A stretch of 64,000 nucleotides of DNA from Taiwanofungus camphoratus (lineage: Eukaryota > Basidiomycota > Agaricomycetes > Polyporales > Taiwanofungaceae): positions 1,484,231 through 1,548,230 of the forward strand of contig CP021231.1 of assembly GCA_003999685.1 (NCBI GenBank), given 5' to 3'. The notes under the pieces are model-generated. The model was not told the origin of the DNA. It made no database searches and worked only from the letters and a program-made list of their open reading frames with translations. Position numbers and translations under genes: made by a program. Of this stretch, positions 33,815 through 47,045 are shown piece after piece. Numbering within the stretch: the stretch's first letter is position 1; each line of letters opens with the position of its first letter.

Positions 33815-35468
33815 TACTTAAACTGCGGAACGAGATGAACGTTAGCATCGCGTTGAGGAGAGGTATAAAGGGTCAAGGGAACTTACGTTCTTGCCATCGA
33901 CCCACTTCTTGCCATCAGCCTCGAGATCCCACGCCAGCGCCGCCTCGAAGAATGCCTTCTGCGCTGCGTCGCCGAGGTCAAGTTTCTTGTACTCGTACGA
34001 CTCCCAGTCGGGCGCAACGTCGACGACGGGCTTGATATCCTGCCCGCGCGCGATGAGGACACCCGCGATGACTGAGTTGTTCGTCTGCCCGAGCACGCCC
34101 ATAGATCCGAATAGGTACTTGCGCGACGCCTCCAGGCGGTTGAAGAACCCGCCGATCTGGTTCGACGACATGAACGTCTGCGTTAGCTCGCTGTTGTACT
34201 TGAAGTCCACTCGCCACACCGAGAAGCCTTCCGCGTCGAAGCTGCGCACAAACGTCAGGTCCGCATACTCTCACGCGCACAAGTACAGCAACACGCACTT
34301 TTGGTAGAACCACTCGATCGAACCACCCGCACCCCGCGTGTCCTTGTTCGAGTACGCTCGCTTCCAGTCCTCCAGGTTAAAAGACGACTTCGGTAGTAGG
34401 TCCAAAGGGTTCTTTGCTTTCGGCTCCTCCTTCGGCACCAGGTCGTCCTCTTCCTCATCCTCTTCCTTTGCCTTTGGCTTCTTTTCTGCCTTAGGCGCGG
34501 GTGCAGGCGTAGGCTTCGCCTCCTTCTTCTCCTTTGGCGGCGGTGTGTACTGCGCTGCCTTCTCGCAGTATTCCGTCGCCCCGAAGATGTCCTTCAGCCG
34601 CGGCTGGTTTACGACCGTCTCTAGGTGTCGCACGACATTCGGCAGCTGTGCACGCATGGGTGCATCAATGGAGATCGCTACGAAGCGCTGCACGATCGAC
34701 GCCAGCGTGATGTCCGCAAGCGTGATCCGCTCTGTGACGAGGAAGGTGCGCGTCGCCAAGTGCTGCTCGACTGTCTTCAACCCGCGCTGCAGACGCTCGA
34801 TCAGAGTCGTGTGGATCTGCAGACGCGGTCAGCTGCAGGACGCCAAACTGTGCGTGGCCGCTTACGGGTTTCGCATACGGCGTGAGCATACCCTTGACGA
34901 GTTGGTTTATGAGCGCAGCAGGAACGTTGATCTCCTTCTCAGCCAAGGAGACCCATTGATCGACGAGCGCTGCATCCTCAAGACTAGAACCGAGAAGTGT
35001 GGAGTTGGGGGCTTGCGCAGCGACTAGTAAAAAAAATGTCAATGAGATCGAACGTATGTGCTTGGACGAAGTGACAGAGCGCATCAGATCATTTAATAGT
35101 CTCGACATAACGATTAAGACAGGGATAACTGATAGTATGGTTCTCGTCCTTTTGCGTGCCTCCATCAGTGTAAACAAAAGACATGCTCACTATAACGCGC
35201 AATCGCAGTGGATTCGAACAATTTGAAGCCATCCTTGGTCTCCAAGGCAGGGATTTTTCCATGGGGAAATTTGGCAAGGAAATCAGGCGTTTTGTTGGTC
35301 TCAAAATGGGTGTAGTTCTCGGGCAGATCGACTGAGAGGCTCGCGAAGGCTGCCACCGCACGGATCTGAAAAAAGGTGTTCACAAAAGGTCAGACGCGTG
35401 ATTCCGCAACGTACGCGCTTGCCAAGGTCCTGCGCAGGAATGGTGTAAAGGGTGCCGATGGAGGCCAT
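33815..35468 (-). CDS. Translation elongation factor 1B gamma subunit
   Basis: Six exons: 35415-35468, 35191-35365, 34866-35023, 34299-34816, 33887-34241 and 33815-33823. Together they make 1269 nt, 422 aa, the normal family length. Residues 1-80 are a thioredoxin-like GST N-domain (MASIGTLYTIPAQDLGKR...HGKIPALE...ESTAIARY), about 90-205 the GST C-domain, 215-260 a Lys/Glu/Pro/Ala-rich linker, and 262-422 the EF1G domain with WRVDFKYN, FMSSNQIGGFFNRLEASRKY and DVAPDWESYEYKKLD, ending in GKNFK. The last exon encodes only Phe-Lys-stop. The protein is the scaffold subunit of eEF1B, which recharges eEF1A with GTP in the cytosol. The second intron (167 bp) is unusually long for this locus. Single-copy housekeeping gene; model highly certain. 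Confidence 0.97.
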
Positions 35469-35798
35469 TTTGCAACGGTGGAGGATCGGATTATGAGGAG
35501 ACAAAGAACGGCAGCAGCAATATAAGAGACTCGATGCAAGTGATAACAGAAAAATTCGAGTCAAGAGGGCACGTGCATCAAGGTTAGGGCAGGTGTTCAT
35601 CGATCCACGCGCGGTCTGGCAGGACAGCCGAAACTTTCAGTCGAGCCTTAGGATATGGAAGATTATACGTTAACGGTTGGCCATGTATACATCGCAGTAG
35701 AATCCTAGATATACAGACGAACAAAGGTCCTGATGGAAAAATAAATATCTTGTGCAATTGTGGAAGAGTGTCCAATATCTCGACTATCCTTGGCTCGA

Positions 35799-37918
35799 CT
35801 AGGACGTTGTCTCTCCGATACCATTGATCTTGTCGCCGAACCACCGCACAGCCACACTCAGACCAGCAGCAAGTAAAAATGAGCCATCGAACAGTGACCC
35901 GAAGAGCTGGTACTCCGGCAGGGTGGAGAAGAGGTTTACGATACCTACGTCTACGTCCATGTCTGGCCGTGTGGGAGGTGGGGGAAATGACGTGCGCAGC
36001 TGGACGAGGGTCGATAGCAAATAGATACCCTACAATGACAGAGTATAACCCCCATACAACGATATGCAACTGTGACGCACCATCAGTTGGGCGAGTATAA
36101 GTAGCATCAGAGATGCTCCTATGTTTCTGCTGGTGACGCGGAGTGCCTGAAATTGATATTGATGTGAATATCTTCCGAAATATCCAAGGTAAGATCCAAG
36201 GCTCTGGCTCACCCGAGCTACGCCCCGCAAGACCAAACGGATGCTACTCAATATAATGACACCAACAAGGCCAAGATTAATTTGACGAGAGATGACTGCA
36301 ATATCTTTCTTCCCAACTTCGACGATCGGCAGGAGTGCAAACAAGCAAGCAAGGCCAGTGCTAATCGCGTCTGCGCCGGTCGAATAATTCAAGCGCTCAT
36401 CTGGTGAGGAGGGAACAGAATGTGTGCTCGTAGGAATGAGAAGGTTTAGGATTGACTGGCTATGCCACAGATGCATTGAGTAGCGGTTCACCTTGGTGAA
36501 AGGCTAGAGTACGTACACTGATGATGCGGTATACACAGTAGATTGCAAATAAGCGACCACCGCCATTGAACACTCTTCCTGCAAAGGTTTTCGAGAATTG
36601 CGCCTCTGCTTGACGCCGCTTGAGTCCCTCAAGATTGCGGGACATCTGATACTCGAGAGATTCGAGGCCATGCAGCTCCTGTTTCGCCGACGATAACGCT
36701 AGTGATCATGAAATTCAAGACAGGATGGTAGGTATGTCAATTACAGTGACATGAGCTCATCGAGACTGGCATACGATTGTCAACCCCAAAATTCGGTATG
36801 ACCCGCGAAAACCACCTTGAATCTGTATTCGGTTCCTACGATAAAGTGAGCATTGCAGTATGCACCACGTATCGAATTGCTTACTTGAACCATCTGAAGC
36901 TTTTGTATCTCGACTCGGCGTTGTGCGAGATCGTTCTGTACACGTTGCAGGCCTCGTTCAGCAGCGAGAACATCGTCTCCTGTCGGGTAACTGCATAAAA
37001 GCTATGATAACACTTCCATGACCTCTTGAAAATGTACAGACCTCTGGGTCGTAAAAAAGACGGGAAAGAATGCCCATGCAGTGTTGATAGCCCCAAATCC
37101 TGAAAGAGCGCCCAATATTATAGTTCCGAGTACCGTTAGACGTGACAACGCAGTAACTATAATATTGGATGACGGAAGCGCAGACGGAAGCGGAATGAAT
37201 GATAGCAAGAACAGGAATAAGCCAACGGGGGCGATATTGAGAAGTAGCCGGATAGAGGACGGACGCTGCAACACTTCTGTACCTGCAAAGAATGAGATGG
37301 CAAAAAGGTAGAGTGTGATCCGGCTCACCAACTGCGGGGGAGCTGTCACTCAGCACGAGACTGTAAGACAATGGTATGAGAACCAGGATAGCTGTCAGCA
37401 ACAAGGATAATGATATGTTCCAGTTTAATAGACGTGTGCTACCCTCAGAGACAAATTAGCACGCCATAGTGGCAAGCACAAAGACCGGAATGTCTCACCG
37501 AGCAAGGAGCATTTCCATTGCCTGTAACATCAACAGTAGAAATAAAATACAGCTTTCAGAGAAGCATAGCGAGAAGAGGCCTCTCGAAAGCGTAGAATGA
37601 GACAGTCGCTTCGTCGATACAGCGGCATTGCTGCGGTTGGCTGTGGACGGAGCTGGCAAATTCTGAAGCTCTACACTGGGATCTTCTGTCCCAAGAGGCA
37701 TTCCAAGTCCCATAGTTCGTTCCGCAGACAGATCTTGTAGGTCATGGTACAGATTTCGCAGTAAGTATTTCCGACATGCAAAGAACAAAAGTAGCCTAAT
37801 ACCAAATGGCCAAAGGTAAGATGAGGTACGTCAATGACGGTGCATGATTAGTGAATAACCTCAGAATGATCAGGAAGCTCGTCTCTGATACCAGCGATAC
37901 CATGGAAGATTCAGACAT
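35799..37918 (-). CDS. Golgi pH regulator / GTG-type multi-pass membrane protein
   Basis: Several exons on the minus strand, from ATG 37918 (MSESSMVSLVSETSF) to a TAG stop at 35799-35801. Exon 1 is 37860-37918 (phase 2). Diagnostic stretches are LGTIILGALSGFGAINTAWAFF (37081-37150), which is the conserved GALSGFGAV helix of the GPHR family; the central ABA_GPCR-type domain with INLGLVGVIILSSIRLVLRGV (36200-36320) and a SRNIGASLMLLILAQLM helix; and the terminal STLPEYQLFGSLFDGSFLLAAGLS followed by GDKINGIGE. Family members are 9-helix Golgi/ER anion channels or plant GTG proteins. In fungi the role is likely ion balance of the secretory pathway. The inner exon borders between 36500 and 37000 were not resolved. 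Divergent from the glycosidase-like gene on its right only by strand order: both are read leftward. Confidence 0.82.
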
Positions 37919-38365
37919 GGCATGGGCATGGATGGTATTTGGCGGTCTTCTGATAGTCTACTTAGTACCACGCTGCTGAAAGCAGTAATAGAGAGCAGTC
38001 ATTCCCACCACGTGATAATGCACACGTCCTCGCACTGCAACTGGTCACGTACGCGTCTGGCTCGGGCCAACGTTTCCAAGACTTCGAGACACCAATCGGT
38101 TTACATAAGTTGACTGACTCCTAAAAAAAACTATCATATCGAGAGACGTTTCGCATCTCTACTAAGAGGAGCAGGAGGAGGAAAGTCTCTCTGGCCGCTG
38201 CGACCTCTTCCCCAGTCGCCACACGGTCATAATAATGACCGGAGATCGAGTGCAATAGTATTGCTATATAAGCTGCTTAAACAATGTTCTCATTTCAAGT
38301 CGAAAAGGCGACAATTGTCCACTTTGTACCATCGCATTGTCAATATGATCCGCCGACGAACCTAT
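37919..38365. other. Intergenic region
   Basis: About 450 bp between the 5' end of the GPHR-like gene and the 3' end of the next gene. It presumably holds the former's promoter. Nothing else seen. Confidence 0.4.
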
Positions 38366-40461
38366 TCAACCCAATATGAATGCACCGGTACCTACGGATG
38401 TAAACGAGATGACACTTTTACTAAGGGTTGCACCACTATTCAACACTTGCACCGCCGGGGTAGTCACTAGCCCAGGTATACTAGCCAAGTCGAACGTTTC
38501 TTCTGCGTAGTTCAAGTTCGTAGCCAGCACGAGCGTCTTGCTGCCGACGGTCCACAGGCCAATATCAATTTGGTTGAAGAAGATATGCTGGAACGACGCG
38601 CTATCACCCATGATGTACTCCTTCAGGGTGGACGAGGACTGCGCGAGAATTGAAGCAGATTTCGTGATATCTGCACTGGTCGGCGCATCCCATGACACCA
38701 CGCCTGACGAGAAAGGATCAACATAGTCAGTGCGCTGCATAACATTCCAGAAATCATTACATAAGCCTTGCGCACTCACCAAGGCCACCATGATTGATGG
38801 CAAGGGCGCTCTGCACTACGAATTCTTGACCTGTAGGTACGCGCGGCCAGTACCTGTGATTTGTGAATTGTCAGGACGAGCGATGCCATTAGTATTATCT
38901 TCGAACTCACTCGCCCCCGCCGAAGCCTTGCGGAACAGTCCAGACCGACTTTGTCCTGTCCCAGCCATTCACCCAGAGTCTGTAGGCAAACTCATCCATG
39001 CGAGTGCTAATGTCCTCGAAGTCACCCTTGCAGTTGTCGCATCCACAATCACCGTAGTCTTGCGTGCATGGCGTGTGCTGAAGCACCACTACAATGTCAG
39101 ACATCTATGACATTCAATGATAAGTAAGATATCATACCCATTCGACGGAGAACGTGACGTTGCTTGAGATCATGTAGGTATCCTGCATCACGATATCCGT
39201 GCCCGCAGTGTAGTTGCTCCAATAGTAATTCTCACAATTCAAGCATAGTGAGACTGGGTGATATCCGTCAAGTTCGTAGATGAGATCGTAGGCGATGGTT
39301 GTAGCGTTGAGCGGATCAGAAGTACCATCCGGCTCATCGCCTGTATACCACAGTAGAAGTGCAGGACTATTCTTGACGCGGTTCACCTCTTCCGTAACCG
39401 CAGTGGTGTTCATGTATGTCCTGCGAGACCTTGAGAGATAGCTTGCAATGGGATTTCAGACCAACGTACCACCGCATGTCATACATTAAGTATATACCCA
39501 CCTCCTCCATACGTTGAATGACATGTGCCAAAGCAGTCAAATTGTCATAGGTTGGAATGGGGTGTATCTTGAGAGGCAAGACCATTGAATTACTATTATA
39601 TAACATGTATCACTTGCACACGCACGATAGTGAAGCTAGTGATGTTGTCAATACTTATAAATCAACAACGCTTGCCTTTCACTTACCCCATATCTTTAAT
39701 TTCATTGATGAGCGAAAGATTCGAGGCCAGATAACCACCGAAGTCAGTGTAAAACCCAACGGGGAAGACAGGCTCGTAGGCTCCACCCTTGCCAGTAGCG
39801 GGCTTTGCGAGTAATGCTCCTGTCCGCAGGTCCGTCTTTGTGACAGATCTCCCATCAGGGGGGTCGGGGAGATATGACAGTGTCGTAGAGGTCGTGAAAG
39901 TCTCGATTTTGGCACTGGGAGCAACGTACGTCGCGGAGCAGGAGACATCATACGCGCTCGTCTGCGGTTTCAGCCCCAGCAGGGAGAAAGACAACTCAAA
40001 CTTAGTCGCGTTCAGCGGAACAATGCCGCCTGTAACGACCTCCTCGCCTACTTTGACCGTCACTACTACGTCTCCTATGGGACCATTCTCAGGGATACTG
40101 ATTGGTGCCGTGCTAGCGATCTCGGAATAAGTGATGAACGTATCGACCAGGATGCCCGCCGGACTGGTGGCATCCTCAGGAAGGTAAGGCTTGATAGCGG
40201 GCGCACACCGGAAGGCAAACAACGGTGACGATGAGGTAGCAGGGATTGGGAATTGTCCTCCGGGAGGAGTAATCGGCGATCCCTCCATGTAGTTCTTGCC
40301 GCACCTAAGAGAGAGAGAGGAAGGGAGAGAAAGAGAGAGAGAAAATAAGCATGAAGTTATTCTATGCAATTCACTACTGAGACGGACCAAGTCTGCGCCA
40401 ATGCACCTCCATTGAAGCCGGCTGCGAGCACAAGCACAGCAGTGAGCGCGAGGCCGCCCAT
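38366..40461 (-). CDS. Secreted glycoside-hydrolase-like protein
   Basis: Multi-exon gene on the minus strand. It starts at ATG 40461 with a clear signal peptide (MGGLALTAVLVLAAGFNGGALAQ) and stops at 38366. The first third (about 39690-40310) resembles a beta-sandwich with SVTKTDLRTGALLAKPATG and leads into VFPVGFYTDFGGYL. The middle (39130-39610) looks like a TIM-barrel: IQRMEEVGIYLMYDMRW, SPALLLWYTGDEPDGT with a likely catalytic acid, and the NCENYYW/DIVMQDTYM segments. The next part holds CTQDYGDCGCDNCKGDF, a cysteine-rich insertion, and NGWDRTKSVWTVPQGFGGGE. The C-terminal third (VVSWDAPTSADITKSASILAQ...) ends in a beta domain. Overall a secreted carbohydrate-active enzyme of the (beta/alpha)8 superfamily is likely, but I cannot assign a GH family or substrate. 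No GPI tail is visible. Exon borders are approximate. Confidence 0.7.
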
Positions 40462-42554
40462 CTTGTGTCCCAAGCAGACAAAGGTTCGGACAATAAATCA
40501 GCGTGTGGAGAAGCCCACATAATATGGCATCCAGGAAAACTGTACATAAATAACAGTCATCTCGACGATAGGGACAACCGAAGGCGAGGGGTAACCATGT
40601 GGGAAGCAGGAGATATTTTATAGCATGCCTCGTGATGGCCATACCGAGAGGATAACTGGTGCCTCAGCGCTGAAGATTGGACGATAGTATGGTCACCGAC
40701 AGAGTCAAGCGAAATGGTAGCTGTACTTGATAAATGGAAAACATATGTCAATGAAATTAAATTGCCTGTGCCTCAGGATGGAATCGAATGGGGGGAGCAA
40801 TTTCTTGAAGAGCCACCTATTCCATCCTCGTTTCAAGTCAAATCAACTTCGTAATATCATTTGCCTTCTCCAGCTTGCCCTAAAGTCTGCGTCAAGAAAA
40901 CCTCTGAATGGAAAACCCAGAAAAATGTCACCATCGTTATTACTCTTCGACTCCCTGACCTGACCTCATGATCATTCCGTTACCAGATCTTATTCCGGGA
41001 GCGTATGTCAAAGGGGGCAACATTCTTGGGTCACTCACCGTGGTTTTGCGATAATTACAGTGAGTATTTCGAGTATATTATTCCCCTTTAGTGCCCCTCC
41101 GAAAGCAACACGATGAGACCTCATATATTCAGTTATCCCTGTCTTAACGATTCATGTCGAGACCTATACTCTCTGATCCTTTTCCTTGCTCTTTGCCGCT
41201 TGGCTAGAGGTTCAACTAACACACCATTTTCAGACGCCCAGGAGCTAGTTCTTGTGCTGACATCGACTGACGTATTTCAGTGAGTTCAGTGAAGAAAGGA
41301 GATTACATAGAACGTTTCCTTCCATTGAATGTAAGTGCGAACCCCCATTGTTCGCGCTAGTGTGTCATAGTATCGTACCTTGATCTTGTTGAAGGTCTTG
41401 TCCATGTTCCTGATCTAGAGTACCTAAGCTTATCATGTTCTGCTGGAATCCGTGATTCGGTCATCGAAAAAGGCCTCCGCTTCAGTCAAATGCAAGCCGT
41501 CTTATCCTGCTGTACGGCAGTCCAATTGTGCCTGTCGTGATCAAACGAGTTAAGAGTAGCGCATTGTGGACCGGCTGATGATGTTTTCATTAAGTCGCAG
41601 AAGTGATGAACATTTTCTGCATTTTCTATCGCCCGCGTTAAGCATGAATAACAATCAGCCCAAGGGCGGTGTTCACTAGTCTGTTCACGAGCTTCGCTGG
41701 CGAAGTTCAACGTGCGCCAATCCATCTTGCGGCTCCGCTGGACGGGCGGTTTCGATCTGAGGCTTTTGACTGAACATTGTGCTTGTCATACATTAGCGTC
41801 CAGCGATTGACCAGCTCCTCCAGCCCACTTAGAACAGCGGTGGCTAAGAACGTACCCCTACGACAGCTCAAGCGACCCTACAACGGACGTGACTCGACAT
41901 CGCGATATATTTGGCTCGAAATCGCATACGCGAGCGACGGGCTGTCGAGCCTCTACGAAGCATATCAAGGAAAAATGCATTGCATACAGGGCTGTCACTG
42001 AGCCAATATCAGGCTGCTCAGAAGGGAAGGCAGCCTCAACGTGAAAACGTCTTCAGGGAGTGGCCAGCAGCACAGAGTTCGCTCCGAACAAACGCAGAGG
42101 AGAAACGAGTATTTGTCTATGACTGAGTCCACCTAAGCAGCATTAGTCGAACGAGAGATTTGGCCTCTGTATCCCGTATGACAGACACGTAACACTGCGC
42201 AATAATCCATGCAACTAGCACGACGCAAGCCGAAGATCGTCAAGTCAGTCACAGCAGCTGGAGCAATATCGCAGAAATCCGCTCTTCCACGTGACTACAT
42301 GACCTTGGCTGAGAGGTCTCATCGTCAGCGCTCAGTCTTCCATTGGCGGGCACGTACCATACATTCTGCAGCCAGCCTTCACGGTTACTGTGCAGGTCTA
42401 CAACAACTCTAGCAGGGTTCCCGAACGTTCTGGTGGTTTCACTTCAGTAAGCTCATTGCTTCCGTGATTTCTCTGGATATACCGGATCCACCTCCCGTTG
42501 CCTCTTTGGGTGTGACCTTCAAACTACCTCTGAAGACTCTCAAATACCGCGTAC
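40462..42554. other. Intergenic region between divergent genes
   Basis: 2.1 kb of presumed shared promoter space for the glycosidase-like gene (left) and the NST1 homologue (right). Short frames only. No repeats or RNA genes recognised. Confidence 0.45.
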
Positions 42555-45500
42555 ATGACTACTGCCAGGGGAAGGAAAAAGGCGCCTGTCATTCGATCGC
42601 CTGCAGCGCGCGTGCTACAGCAGCCAGTTCCTCCGGCACCCCCCTCTGCTCCCGTGCCCGCAGCAAACGGGAAGAAGAAGAAGAAAAAGAAAGGCAAGGG
42701 CAAAGCAGTGGAAGGGACCGCTCCTGTGCATTACGATGACGAGGAATACGAGGACGATGGAGATCCCGCGCTGGAACCCCTGGATGAGGCAACATACGAA
42801 CAACCTCTGACCAGGTCTGCATCGCGCACGGGCCTCTTTCCGGAACTGGAGTCAGTGCACTTGACTACCACTGCATCGCTTTCTGCATCGGCAGCGGCGG
42901 CCGCACGGCTGAGCCCAATGGCAGACACGGACGTCGACCTTGCAGCCACGGCGGAGCATCTGGCGCGGAGCGTGAACAGAAGCGCAGGACCTGGGGAAGG
43001 GGGAAAGGGGGACGACCCGTGGAAGTTGTTTCCGGATCAGTTGCGCAATTTTGTATGGCACACTTACTCTCAGTTGAGCTCTCCTGGTAACGAGGTCCAA
43101 AAGACTCAGGCCATGTACGCGATTGCGCAGCAAATCCATGCGGGGGCGGGCGTGCATGTCAATGCCGGCGCAGGAAAGCATGGGACGCGCTATGGGCCTG
43201 ATGCATGCCCGACATTCGACCCCGCGTTGTTTACGGACCCGGCGTTCACAAGGGCGATGGAACAAGCCACGGCTGGTATACATCCGACGGCAGAAGGCGA
43301 CGGTCTACCACCGCCCAACGTTGTGCTTGTGAACGAATACGGGACAGAAGAACACGAGTACGCGGAAGACGAATATTTCAGTGAAGACGAGGCAGACGAC
43401 CTGGAAGACGACATCACGGACGGCCGACGCGCACAGGCGGCGCAATTTACTCTAAGCTACGAAGAAACTATCGTACATGCCCAGAACTACGCAGAGATGA
43501 ACGGATACGCGAACGGATACGACACCCCACCGGGCAGGAAGAAAAACAAAAAGAAAAAGAAAAACACGACGGGCAGTGGAACGCCACCACGGCCGGCGCG
43601 GCCGATGAGCCCGGCGCCGGATGCGGCGGGACCTGGCGCGGAGATCCGGAGGAGCCCGCCAGATTCGGCGGCGGATGTGACAAATCTTGCGCCGACTGTT
43701 TCTGTCTCGAACCGTATGCCTGCTGTTGCTACTGCTGCTGCTGCCGCGCGACCTCCGCCCGCTGCCAATCCTCCACCGAGCTCTCGTGCGGCGGGCAAAC
43801 AGCCCATGTCATACTCTGCGCCTGCACCCGCGCCCGCTGCCAACCCACCACCTGCAAGTCGGCGCGCCGCGTCCAAGGCTCCCGTCACATCTCACGCGTA
43901 CCCGCACAATCATGCTCATCACCACCCATCGCCCCCATCCTCCAACGCCTCTGCACCACACAAGCCTCGTCCACCCGCGAACGGTACGGGTCAGTCGCAC
44001 GCGGCGAAAAATAACAAGATTTGGAGCACCAGCACCACAGAGGAGCGCGAGCGCATCAAAGAGTTCTGGCTCGGTCTGGGAGAGGAGGAGCGCCGGAATC
44101 TCGTCAAAATCGAGAAAGAGGCAGTGCTCAAGAAGATGAAGGAGCAGCAGAAACACAGTTGCAGCTGTGCGGTATGCGGACGGAAGCGGTTTGTCTTTCC
44201 TGGCTTCGTGCAGAAAATTTTTACTGATGCTCAGAATGCATCACGCTGTGCGATCTTCAACACTTTCTGCTTTTTCATCAATGCGCTCGATGCTCCAATC
44301 GCTTGAAATGAGATAGGAATGCAATAGAGGAAGAGCTCGAGGTACTGTACGATGCTTATTACGAGGAGCTAGAACAGTACGCGAATTACCAGCAGCGATA
44401 CATCTCCTCCGGTGGTACCCTTCCTCCTCCGCAGGGCCCTGGGCCATTCCCAGGTAGCGTCGAGCTCGACAAGAATGGTGCCGTCATCAATCCGCACGTA
44501 CCTGTGAATGCTGCTCCGCGAGCCAAGAACGTCGTCATGACCAATGGACGAAAGCCAGTCAAGCCTCCCGAGAGCGAATTTGACGAAGATGACGCCGAAG
44601 ACGAAGACTACGAGGACGAAGAAGACTACGAGGAGGAGGAGGAGGAGGAAGAAGAGGAGGACGAAGAGGATGAAGGCGAAGGGGAGGACGAGGAGGATGT
44701 CAAGCCGCACACAGACCGCAGGGCTCCTAATCGTCGACGAGCAGCGCCGAATGGTGCCAAGGCGAACGGACGGGAGGGCATAGCAGGCTTCGGCAATAAC
44801 CTCACCGTCACGGGCAAGTCACAAATCATTTCTTCGTTTCGTTTCAGCCTTTGATCCTCATTCTTCCAGGAACAGGTAACATTCTGACTGTTGCTGATGA
44901 TCTTCTCAAGAACGATGGCCAGAAGTTCTTGGAAATGATGGAACAGCTTGCGGAACGGCGTATGCAGCGCGAGGAGGAAGCTGCCGCAGATGTCGAAGAC
45001 GAATCCGAGGAAGAGGATGATGAAGATGGGGACGAGGACGATGATGAGGAGGATGAGGAAGACGAAGATGAGGATGAGGAAGAGGTACGGCGTTTTTCAT
45101 GATCTTTCGTGTAATCGACTCACATGTTTCCAGACTATGACAGAGGAGCAGAAAATGGAAGAGGGCAAGCGGATGTTCTCCATTTTTGCTGCGCGGATGT
45201 TTGAGCAGAGGGTGCTTCAAGCTTATCGTGAGAAAGTCGCCCAAGAGCGCCAGTTGCAGCTACTACGCGAACTTGAGGACGAGGACAAGATCAACAAGGA
45301 AAAGGAAGCCAAGAAGCAAACTCAAAACCAGAAGAAGAAGGACAAGAAGCGGTATGTTGATCCAACGTTTGCCCTACCTAACGTGTCTGAAAGTTGATTA
45401 TTTCAAGGCAGCAAAAACTAGCGAAAGATGCTGCCAAGGCTGCAGAAAAGGCTGCAGAAGAAGAGGCTTCGAAAGCGAAGCAAGCGGCACTTGAAGAGGA

Positions 45501-46911
45501 ACAGCGCAAAAAGCGTGAAGAAGAGCGCGTGAGGCGAGAAGCACAGCGCAAGGTTCAAGATGAGGAGAGGCAACGCAGGGAGGAAGAACGACGCAGGCGT
45601 CTCGCAGAGGAGAAGGAACGCGAAGCGGAACGTGAGCGCAAACGCAAGGAACGGGAGGAGAAAAACAAGGCCGAACGTCGGGAGAAGGAGGAGAGAGAGC
45701 GGAAAGCCCGCGAAGAGCGAGAAGCCAAACTCACAGCTGAGCGGGCAGCGGCGGCAGCAGCTAAGCGAGAACAGCAGGAGAAAGAGGAACGTGAAAGGAA
45801 GCTCGCAAAAGAGCGCGAGGAGAAAGAGAAAGCTGAGAAGGAGAAGGCCGAGAAAGAGAAGGCTGAGAAAGAGGCCCGAGAACGTGCTCTCCAGCAGCTG
45901 CAACAGCAGCGCGCATCCGCCGCGAGGAATACACGTCCTCCTACTTCTCCTCGGAATGCTACCTCAGCTGGGCCATCGCAGCGATCTCCGAGTCACGCAG
46001 CTCCTGCCAAGAAGATCCTCATTAAACCTGTCCCACCTCCTGCCGTTACTCCGGTTATCCAACCTCCGAGGCCACAGCAGCCGCGGGTTTCGGTTGTAAC
46101 GAGCCCTCAGCTTCCGACCCCGGCTACGCCACAACTGCCGAATCATCTGCCTCCGCCATCGACGCCTATTTACTCGCCTGGCAGCGGTGTCATCCCCCCT
46201 CCTACTCTGTCGCCTCGGGTATCTTATACTCCTTCTGGTTCATTCGTTGGTATGATACCCAGTACGTCGATGCAACAAGTGCCTTCACTAGGTCCTTCTG
46301 CCCTACCGCGAACATTTGGTAACGGATCTCCGTTTGAGACACCATTTGGCCGACCTCTAGGGCCTCCAGCCCCCATTGCACCCCCTACTCCCAGTGGCCA
46401 CCCGGCTCCTATTGCACCACCTTCTAGGGCATCTCAGAACACCCTTGCATCTCCTACGATGTTTGCAGGCCCCAGTGCTCGGACCCCTGCTGCAGATCCC
46501 GGCCCAATCACTAGGCCGATCGCTCCTATCGCGCGGCCTAGTACCGGAGAAGCCTCGGGCTCGGGCTCGACGTCCCCCTCTCGTCGTTCACCGAGTCCAA
46601 AGGGTGTCCTAGGCTCGTCGGCTTTGATACCTGATGATGACGAAGTTGTAGGTGCCCCAGTCGGCCGTCGCTCTGTTGCACCTGGTACTGTTGGACAGGG
46701 TTGGGGTCCTGCAACTGCAAGTCCTCGTAGCTCTGTGCCAGACATGCGATCGCCGTGGGGCCCACCGGCCCCTACTTTTGCTTCACCTCGACCACCTCCA
46801 ATTGGTCCTTCGTTGTGGAGCACTCCGAACCCTGATTGGCATTCTTCCAGTTTCTTTGGTAGTCCCTACACAACACACAATCCTTCACCTCCACCTCATA
46901 GCGGCAGTTGA
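42555..46911 (+). CDS. NST1: NST1-type stress response protein homologue
   Basis: Five exons: 42555-44188, 44317-44813, 44870-45084, 45134-45351 and 45408-46911. The coding sequence is 4068 nt, 1355 aa. Features in order: lysine-rich nuclear-signal-like clusters near residue 40 and again near 330; Pro/Ala-rich disorder; the conserved [12 protein letters not shown] motif at about 534-545, followed by [22 protein letters not shown]; long Asp/Glu runs (about 620-790); [12 protein letters not shown] and [26 protein letters not shown]; a 160-residue Arg/Glu/Lys coiled coil (about 856-1020); and a Pro/Ser-rich tail. This order is that of the fungal Nst1 family (salt-tolerance-related, nuclear/cytoplasmic). 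The second intron uses a GC donor (GCAAGT). The large open frames antisense to the acidic and coiled-coil parts are composition artefacts. Confidence 0.88.
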
Positions 46912-47045
46912 GTAGCTGACCTGTCATCTGCATCTTGACATTTTCGTTTGCCATTTCTTCGCATACTTGCAATTCTCTTATTCTGACTAGCATGCCACTG
47001 ACAATACTAAATACATCAAAGATCGAAAGACGGTGCGAACATAAG

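Noticed and set aside
43487-45903. Long antisense frames opposite the NST1 gene
   Set aside because: They mirror the low-complexity Asp/Glu, Lys/Glu and Ala/Pro codons of the sense gene.
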